The notes under the pieces are model-generated. The model had not been told where the DNA came from and made no database searches. It saw only the letters and a program-made list of their open reading frames with translations. Below are positions 7,608-12,654 of a stretch of 12,654 nt of DNA, in pieces (positions within the stretch are counted from its first letter, which is position 1; each line of letters starts with the position of its first letter). The stretch covers positions 1-12,654 of the forward strand of contig JBBKVT010000102.1 of assembly GCA_037968535.1 (NCBI GenBank), read 5' to 3'. The DNA is from JAHEAO01 sp037968535 (lineage in GTDB: Bacteria; Pseudomonadota; Alphaproteobacteria; Rhodobacterales; Rhodobacteraceae). Both the position numbers and the translations under genes were made by a program.

Positions 7608-7613
7608 TCCCTC
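7608..7613 (-). promoter_or_regulatory. Ribosome binding site that sets the TDT-family gene start
   Basis: GAGGGA on the minus strand with a 6-nt spacer (CAAGAT) before the ATG at 7601. It supports this start over the upstream in-frame start at 7811, which overlaps the end of aglK and would add about 70 residues unlike the family. Confidence 0.75.
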
Positions 7614-7690
7614 GCAGACGTTTTCCGCGATGTTGCGCAAGCCCGCCACAAGATCAAGCGGCAACCGCCGCAGTCTTTCGGCCTCGATGT

Positions 7691-7724
7691 TTCTTTTCAG
7701 ATGAAATATCTCCGCGCCGAGCGC
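7691..7724 (-). repeat. Short hairpin plus GATATTT intergenic element
   Basis: On the minus strand, a GCGC-TCG-GCGC mini-hairpin (7724-7714) runs into GGAGATATTT and then an A-rich purine tract (GAAAAGAAA). This layout of GC hairpin, (G)GATATTT or GAGTATTT, and an AGAAGAA-like tail resembles a short element that I recall as common between genes in Rhodobacteraceae. A related core, GGAGTATTT, occurs on the plus strand at 6567-6575. Only two loose copies are visible here, so the repeat assignment rests mostly on recollection. Confidence 0.35.
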
Positions 7725-7749
7725 AATCGCATGCCGTGCCAGAAGCAGC

Positions 7750-7787
7750 AAAACACTGGCCCGAAGGGTCGGAGTTCTTCCGCCAGT
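7750..7787 (-). terminator. Candidate terminator of the agl operon
   Basis: On the minus strand, 20 nt after the aglK stop codon, ACTGGC (7787-7782) pairs with GCCAGT (7760-7755). Inside the loop a second small stem CCGA / TCGG forms with loop CCCT. GTTTT follows the outer stem (7754-7750). The position after the last agl gene fits a transcription end, but the long interrupted loop and short T-run make it a weak example. Confidence 0.38.
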
Positions 7788-7807
7788 CGCCGCAAACCGA
7801 CAAGAGT

Positions 7808-8896
7808 TCAACGGTAATGCAGCGATTTCCCGTTCGCAAAAAGATGCACCTTTGCCGGAACGGCGGCCAGTTTCACGTCCCTGCCCCGCAACTCGCGGTG
7901 AATGCCGGGCAACTTGGCAATGACGGGGTCGCGGCCCTTATCGGGCACGAAATAGAGCTGCGTCACTTCACCCAGAGCTTCAGTAATGTTGACCTTGCCG
8001 GAGTAAAGCGGCGCGCCTTCGGTCGCAACCAGATCCTCGGGCCGGACGCCGACATTGACCTTCAGCCCCTTGTCAGCGTCCTGCGTCGGCACGTCCGATA
8101 CCGCAGTGCCACCACCGTCCAGTTTCACGCTCGTCTGTGGCCCTGTCTTCGTGACCTCGCCCGGCAGCAGATTCATCGCCGGCGAACCGATGAACTGCGC
8201 AACGAACTCGTTCTCCGGCTTCTCGTAAAGGTCCAGCGGGCTGCCGACCTGCGCGATGCCCTTGTTTGCCAGCACCACGATCCGAGTGGCCAGCGTCATC
8301 GCCTCGACCTGATCATGGGTGACATAGACCATTGTCGATTGCGGCATCGATTCCTTGAGTTGCGCGATTTCGATCCGGGTCGCTACCCGAAGGGCAGCGT
8401 CGAGGTTCGACAGCGGCTCGTCGAACAGGTAGACCTTGGGATCGCGCACGATCGAGCGCCCGATCGCCACCCGCTGCCGTTGTCCCCCTGACAAAGCCTT
8501 GGGAAGCCGGTCGAGATAGGGATCAAGCTGCAGGATCTTCGCGGCCTTGCCGACGGCTGCATCAATCTCGGCGGGGGATTTTTTGGCGATCTTCAGGGCG
8601 AATGACATGTTCTCGCGCACCGTCATATGGGGATAAAGCGCGTAGGACTGGAACACCATCGCTATACCGCGCTGGCTGGGCGGCACATCGTTCACGACGA
8701 CCCCGTCGATTTCCAGCGTGCCGGCGGTGATCTTTTCTAGCCCCGCGATCATCCGCAAAAGCGTGGACTTGCCGCAGCCCGAAGGACCGACGAAAACGAT
8801 TAGCTCACCGGTCTTTATGTCGAGATTGATGTCTTTCAGGACCTCGACCGCGCCACCGTAGGTCTTGTCGACATTGCTGAGTTTCAGATCCGCCAT
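7808..8896 (-). CDS. aglK: Alpha-glucoside ABC transporter ATP-binding protein AglK
   Basis: ATPase subunit of a CUT1-family (MalK/UgpC-like) sugar importer, powering the AglF-AglG channel from the cytoplasmic face. The protein has 362 residues. Walker A is GPSGCGKST (37-45), Q-loop Gln is Q83, the ABC signature is LSGGQ (135-139), Walker B is VYLFDE (155-160), and the switch His is H194 (VTHDQ). A C-terminal TOBE-like regulatory region follows (about 240-362, with GVRPEDL at 283-289). I use the ATG at 8894-8896, which begins the typical MADLKLSNVDKTYGG and has GGAG upstream. The longer in-frame start at 8962 would overlap aglA and add an unrelated N-terminus. The gene starts 20 nt after aglA, which supports the agl assignment over other MalK-like ATPases. 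It is the last gene of the operon. Confidence 0.93.
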   Translation of the reverse strand: MADLKLSNVDKTYGGAVEVLKDINLDIKTGELIVFVGPSGCGKSTLLRMIAGLEKITAGTLEIDGVVVNDVPPSQRGIAMVFQSYALYPHMTVRENMSFALKIAKKSPAEIDAAVGKAAKILQLDPYLDRLPKALSGGQRQRVAIGRSIVRDPKVYLFDEPLSNLDAALRVATRIEIAQLKESMPQSTMVYVTHDQVEAMTLATRIVVLANKGIAQVGSPLDLYEKPENEFVAQFIGSPAMNLLPGEVTKTGPQTSVKLDGGGTAVSDVPTQDADKGLKVNVGVRPEDLVATEGAPLYSGKVNITEALGEVTQLYFVPDKGRDPVIAKLPGIHRELRGRDVKLAAVPAKVHLFANGKSLHYR

Positions 8897-8916
8897 GGGT
8901 CTCTCCAGTTCGCCTG

Positions 8917-10575
8917 CTATCTGGCAAGAAGTGCGATACAGGGCTGCCACGGCCCCAACCATGACTTGCCGTCAGCGTCGACATTGGCACTGTTCAGTTC
9001 AGTCCCGATCTGGAACCAGTTGCCATTGGGCAAGGTAATCTCGGCGGGCGTGTCGTTCAGGTTGAACGCACAAAAAATTGTTTCGCGCTCTGTCGCGCGA
9101 ACAAAGCGAAGCACATCGCCGTCTGCCGCCAGGTCGGCCACACTGCCTTGCCGCAGCGCAGGATGGGCGTGACGCATGCTGATCGCGCGGCGATAGTGAT
9201 GCAGAAGCGCGGTCGGATCCGCTTCGGACCCGGCGACCGAATGGCGCAAGTGGTCCGAGGGCACCGGCAACCATGTGCGGCCGGCAGTGGAAAATCCGCC
9301 GTTCCGGTTCGACGCCTCCCACACCATCGGGGTGCGGCAACCGTCGCGGCCCTTATACTCGGGCCAGAACTCGATGCCGTATGGATCCTGCAAATCGGCG
9401 AAATCAAGATCCGCCTCGCGCAGCCCCAGTTCCTCGCCCTGATAGATGCAGGCCGATCCACGCAGGCACATCAGAAGCGTGATGAACGTGCGTTCGGCGG
9501 CTGGCGTCAGGTTCCAGCGCGTCGCGTGCCGGGTGACGTCGTGATTGGAATAGGCCCAGCACGCCCAGCCATCGGCGGCGACCTCTGCGACGCGGTCCAT
9601 TACGGTCGCGATATGGGCCGCACTCGGACGGCTGCCCGACAGCAATTCGAATGCATAGCACATGTGCATCAGGTCATTGCCGGCAGTATATTGTCCCATG
9701 ATTTCCAGCCCGCGCTGCGCATCACCGACCTCGCCCACTGCCGCGGCATTGTATGGCTCCATGACCGCGCGAAGTTTTTTAAGGAAATCAAGGTTCTCCG
9801 GTTGGTTCTTCGAGTAGAGATGATCTTGCCAATTGTAGGGGTTGACTGCAGGTGCAATCGTCGAGTTCCGCTTGTCGGTTGCCAGCGCTGGGTTGTCGCG
9901 CAAACGGGCGTCGTGAAAATAAAAGTTGATCGTGTCGAGTCGGAAGCCGTCCACCCCACGCCTCAGCCAGAACCGCGCGGTTTCCAGATGCGCCTCTTGC
10001 ACCGCCGGTTCATGGAAATTCAGATCGGGCTGCGAGGCCAGGAAGTTGTGCATGTAGTACTGGCGTCGCCGCGCGTCCCATTGCCAGGCCGATCCGCCGA
10101 AGATCGACAGCCAGTTGTTGGGCGGCGTGCCATCGGCTTTGGGATCGGACCAAACATACCAGTCCGCCTTGTCATTGTCGCGGGTCTGACGGCTTTGCTG
10201 GAACCACGGATGCTGGTCAGAAGTGTGCGATAGCACAAGGTCGATCAGCACTTTCAGCCCAAGCGCGTGGGCGGTGTCGATCACCGCGTCGAAATCCGCG
10301 AGACTGCCGAACATCGGATCGACATCACAGTAGTCTGCAACGTCGTAGCCGAAGTCCTTCATCGGCGAGGTGAAGAACGGCGAGATCCAGATTGCATCGA
10401 CCCCGAGCGAGGCGATGTAGGGCAGCCGTTGAACGATACCCAGCAGATCGCCAATGCCATCGCCGTTGCTATCCTGATAACTGCGCGGATAGATCTGATA
10501 GATCACCGCGCCGCGCCACCAATCGGGTTCAAGCACGTGGTCGATCTTGTTCCGAATGGCCTGAGAGGCAGTCAT
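8917..10575 (-). CDS. aglA: GH13 alpha-glucosidase AglA
   Basis: Retaining alpha-glucosidase that hydrolyses imported alpha-glucosides such as maltose, sucrose or trehalose to hexoses. No signal peptide is visible, so it acts in the cytoplasm after uptake. The 552 residues match the usual AglA length. The conserved GH13 regions are all present: GVDAIWISPFF (58-68), region I DLVLSHTSD (112-120), region V QPDLNF (182-187), region II GFRLDT with nucleophile D214, region III with acid/base E282 (AVGEVGD), and region IV SNHD (343-346). The residue after the nucleophile is Thr, which in this group goes with alpha-1,4 rather than alpha-1,6 preference. The ATG is preceded by GGGAG 10 nt upstream. It lies 15 nt after aglG and 20 nt before aglK, so it belongs to the transport operon. 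Confidence 0.95.
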   Translation of the reverse strand: MTASQAIRNKIDHVLEPDWWRGAVIYQIYPRSYQDSNGDGIGDLLGIVQRLPYIASLGVDAIWISPFFTSPMKDFGYDVADYCDVDPMFGSLADFDAVIDTAHALGLKVLIDLVLSHTSDQHPWFQQSRQTRDNDKADWYVWSDPKADGTPPNNWLSIFGGSAWQWDARRRQYYMHNFLASQPDLNFHEPAVQEAHLETARFWLRRGVDGFRLDTINFYFHDARLRDNPALATDKRNSTIAPAVNPYNWQDHLYSKNQPENLDFLKKLRAVMEPYNAAAVGEVGDAQRGLEIMGQYTAGNDLMHMCYAFELLSGSRPSAAHIATVMDRVAEVAADGWACWAYSNHDVTRHATRWNLTPAAERTFITLLMCLRGSACIYQGEELGLREADLDFADLQDPYGIEFWPEYKGRDGCRTPMVWEASNRNGGFSTAGRTWLPVPSDHLRHSVAGSEADPTALLHHYRRAISMRHAHPALRQGSVADLAADGDVLRFVRATERETIFCAFNLNDTPAEITLPNGNWFQIGTELNSANVDADGKSWLGPWQPCIALLAR

Positions 10576-10590
10576 TTTTGTCTGGCTCCC

Positions 10591-11742
10591 TTATTTCACA
10601 GAGCCGGCCAGAAGGCCGCGAACGAGATATTTCTGCATTGCGAAGAACACGAACAGCGGCACCGCAATCGAGACGAAGGCGGCGGTTGCCAGAATCTCCC
10701 AATTGCCGCCGCGGGTGCCCAGAAGCTCGACGATCTGGTTGGTCATCACGGTGGTCTCTCCGGTGGCATCGATCAGAAACACCTTGGCGACCAGAAGGTC
10801 GTTCCAGGTCCACAGGAATTGGAAGATCGCGAAAGACGCCAGCGCCGGGAAGCTCAGCGGCAGGATGATCTTGGTGAAGATCTGAAAATCGGTGGCGCCG
10901 TCGACCTTGGCATTCTCGATGATGTCGCGCGGCAGGCCAACCATGTAGTTGCGCAACAGGTATATCGCCAGCGGCAGTCCAAAGCCGGTATGCGCCAGCC
11001 AGACGCCTAGATAACCCTTGCCGTTACCGATCCCCAGATGCAGCCGCAGCAGCGGGATCAGCGCCAATTGCAGGGGCACGACCAGTAGCGCGACCACAAG
11101 CGCGATCAACAGCGCCCGACCGGGGAAATCCATCCAGGCAAGCGCGTAGGCCGCGAAGGCGGCAATCACGATCGGGATGATCGTCGCCGGGATCGTCACC
11201 GTCAGCGTGTTGAAGAACGCCTTTGCCATGCTGTCGGTGGTCGATCCGCTGACCAGCACAGTGCGGTAGTTGTCCAGCGTGAATTCCGGCGGAGTTTCGG
11301 CGGTCGCGAACACCCGCTGCCCGCGCCCGCTGATCTGTTCGTCATTGCCGGACCAGGTGTAGTCGCCGTTCGCCTGAACGGCCATCTTTTCGCCTTCGCC
11401 CAGATCAGCCGTTTCGCTGGCGGCGTATGCACTGATTTCGCGCGATGAGGTGCCCCAGACGCTGATCTCGGCACCGGATCCGGCTTCGAACAGGTTGCCT
11501 TCGACAACATAAAAGTCGCCCTTTTGTACTCGGTTCTCGCCCGGGTCGGCGGTGCGCAGCACCTCGTTCTGCTCTGCCGGGAACATCGCCTTCCACCAGC
11601 CCGAGGTCGAGATCTGGTCGGCGGTCCGGAAGGACGAGACCAGAAGCCCGACGGTCGGGAATATCCACAAGGCCACCAAGAGCACGACCGACAGATGCAC
11701 GGCCCATGTCAGGCTGGATTTGCTGCCCGCGATATTGTCCAT
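10591..11742 (-). CDS. aglG: Alpha-glucoside ABC transporter permease AglG
   Basis: Second inner-membrane permease of the CUT1-type alpha-glucoside importer, pairing with AglF. The 383 residues show a first membrane helix (about 12-37), a long hydrophilic stretch (about 40-155) with many Gly, Glu, Ser and Thr, then five further helices. The cytoplasmic EAA loop that docks AglK is at about 276-301 (ENAKVDGATDFQIF..KIILP). Most MalG-like permeases have about 280 residues. The extra length here lies between helix 1 and helix 2 and should face the periplasm; a long insert is, as far as I recall, a trait of the AglG group. The ATG at 11740-11742 has GGGAGAG 6 nt upstream. It starts 12 nt after the aglF stop and ends 15 nt before aglA. 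Confidence 0.93.
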   Translation of the reverse strand: MDNIAGSKSSLTWAVHLSVVLLVALWIFPTVGLLVSSFRTADQISTSGWWKAMFPAEQNEVLRTADPGENRVQKGDFYVVEGNLFEAGSGAEISVWGTSSREISAYAASETADLGEGEKMAVQANGDYTWSGNDEQISGRGQRVFATAETPPEFTLDNYRTVLVSGSTTDSMAKAFFNTLTVTIPATIIPIVIAAFAAYALAWMDFPGRALLIALVVALLVVPLQLALIPLLRLHLGIGNGKGYLGVWLAHTGFGLPLAIYLLRNYMVGLPRDIIENAKVDGATDFQIFTKIILPLSFPALASFAIFQFLWTWNDLLVAKVFLIDATGETTVMTNQIVELLGTRGGNWEILATAAFVSIAVPLFVFFAMQKYLVRGLLAGSVK

Positions 11743-11754
11743 GTTCGGCTCTCC

Positions 11755-12654
11755 CTACCGCATTTCCTTGCGCGCGTTGTAGACGTTCCAGATCAGGATC
11801 GGCGACACCAACACCATGATCACGATAGCGCTGGCCGACCCGACGCCCCAGTCATTGGCACGAAACAGCTTGTCGAACATGTAGTTCGCCAGAACCTGGG
11901 TTTCCCACTGGCCGTTGGTCATCGCATAGACGATGTCGAACACCTTCAGCACCACCAGTGTGATTGTGGTCCAAACGACAACGATGGTGCTCATGATTTG
12001 CGGCACCTTGATCTTGAAGAATATCTGGAACGGGTTCGCGCCATCGACGATCGCCGCCTCGATGGTTTCCTCGGGGATGCCGCGCAGGGCGGCCGACAGG
12101 ATCACCATGGCAAAGCCGGTCTGGATCCAGATCAGCACCACCATCAGGAAAAAGTTGTTCCAGAACGGGATCGTGAGCCATGTCTGCGGCTGCCCGTAGG
12201 GATAGTCGAAGGTGAAGATGCCGAGGATCGAGCGCAACGACAGGAAGACCAGATAGATTGCGCCTCCGGCAACCAGAATCCGGAGCGGCATGAACCCTGC
12301 CCCGCCGCCGTGTTCCTCGCTGTTAAAGATCGGTCGGACGAAGATGTAGCCGACATAAGCGACGATGCCCGCAAAGGATAACAGCATGATCACCGGCAGG
12401 ACCTGCAGGAACAGGACAGAGCCGATGCCGCCGTCGAATTGCAGCCAGACGGCGTTCAAAACACCGATCTGTTCCTGATCCGCCGGGCGCGTGTCGTAGA
12501 TCAGCTTGAAGATCACGGCGGCACCGACAAAGGAAATCGCCATCGGCATGAAGATCAGCGATTTGGCGAAGCTGCCCCATTTGATCCGGTCGGTCAGTTG
12601 CGCGGACAGTAGCCCGAACGCGGTCGAGGCGGCGGGCACGACGATCAGCCACAT
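11755..12654 (-). CDS. aglF: Alpha-glucoside ABC transporter permease AglF (5' end beyond window)
   Basis: First permease of the alpha-glucoside importer, of the MalF type. The 299 residues seen here are the C-terminal nine-tenths or so. The frame is open to the right edge, and the Met coded by the last three bases begins inside a conserved segment (WLIVVPAASTAFGLLSAQL), so it is most likely internal and the first helix is missing from view. Several hydrophobic helices follow, with the EAA loop EETIEAAIVDGANPFQIFFKIKVPQ at about 195-219 for contact with AglK. AglF proteins are about 330 residues, in line with roughly 30 residues cut off. The stop codon is TAG and aglG begins 12 nt later. The assignment to the agl system rests on the neighbours aglG, aglA and aglK. 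Confidence 0.92.
   Translation of the reverse strand: MWLIVVPAASTAFGLLSAQLTDRIKWGSFAKSLIFMPMAISFVGAAVIFKLIYDTRPADQEQIGVLNAVWLQFDGGIGSVLFLQVLPVIMLLSFAGIVAYVGYIFVRPIFNSEEHGGGAGFMPLRILVAGGAIYLVFLSLRSILGIFTFDYPYGQPQTWLTIPFWNNFFLMVVLIWIQTGFAMVILSAALRGIPEETIEAAIVDGANPFQIFFKIKVPQIMSTIVVVWTTITLVVLKVFDIVYAMTNGQWETQVLANYMFDKLFRANDWGVGSASAIVIMVLVSPILIWNVYNARKEMR

Noticed and set aside
7602..7811. In-frame 70-codon N-terminal extension of the TDT-family gene
   Set aside because: The ATG at 7601 has a good Shine-Dalgarno sequence and begins a family-like N-terminus. The extension would overlap the aglK stop and cross the candidate terminator and hairpin element.
8897..8962. Longer start for aglK at 8962
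   Set aside because: It would overlap the end of aglA by 46 nt and add 22 residues unlike MalK-type ATPases. The ATG at 8896 has its own ribosome binding site and a typical N-terminus.
9148..10233. 361-codon open frame on the plus strand opposite aglA
   Set aside because: It is antisense to the conserved GH13 core and has no recognisable domain. It is explained by the high GC of the coding strand.
1..12654. CRISPR arrays, tRNA or rRNA genes, insertion sequences, prophage or toxin-antitoxin genes
   Set aside because: I found no repeat-spacer pattern, cloverleaf-like gene, transposase or terminal inverted repeats. The window is nearly filled by eight intact or edge-cut metabolic and housekeeping genes.

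Overview
This window reads as chromosomal DNA from a Rhodobacterales (Rhodobacteraceae-type) alphaproteobacterium. The signs are high GC, RecA, CckA and IMP dehydrogenase proteins of alphaproteobacterial type, cckA directly upstream of recA, a GTTC-N7-GTTC SOS box, a TTAA-N7-TTAA CtrA-type box, and an agl-type alpha-glucoside operon. The genus cannot be fixed from the sequence alone. All eight recognised genes lie on the minus strand, so transcription runs from right to left. Long open frames on the plus strand are antisense shadows of these genes.

Right part (12654 down to about 7750): an alpha-glucoside uptake and hydrolysis operon in the order aglF (5' end cut by the window edge), aglG, aglA, aglK. 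The gaps are 12, 15 and 20 nt, so the genes are almost certainly co-transcribed. AglF and AglG form the membrane channel, AglK is the ATPase, and AglA (GH13) splits the imported disaccharide in the cytoplasm. The binding protein (aglE) and the LacI-type regulator (aglR) of such operons would lie beyond the right edge. A gap of about 200 bp follows aglK. It holds a candidate terminator and a short hairpin element of a kind I associate with Rhodobacterales intergenic DNA.

Middle part (7601 to 3872): a TDT/TehA-SLAC1 family membrane protein, then guaB (IMP dehydrogenase), then an RsmB/NOP-type RNA m5C methyltransferase. The last two are 51 bp apart and may share a transcript.

Left part (3778 to 154): cckA, the hybrid histidine kinase at the top of the CckA-ChpT-CtrA phosphorelay, then recA, then a clear intrinsic terminator at 154-180. 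An intact CtrA-type box lies 50 nt before the cckA GTG start. The recA leader has a good sigma70-like promoter with an exact alphaproteobacterial SOS box over the likely transcription start. In positions 1-153 I see no convincing gene; alaS often follows recA in alphaproteobacteria and may lie just beyond the left edge.

The protein-coding content is ordinary, and I found no evidence of a new defence, mobile or biosynthetic system. The most interesting signals are regulatory: the CtrA box at cckA, the SOS promoter and a second inverted repeat at recA, and the head-to-tail linkage of the CtrA-relay kinase with the SOS recombinase.
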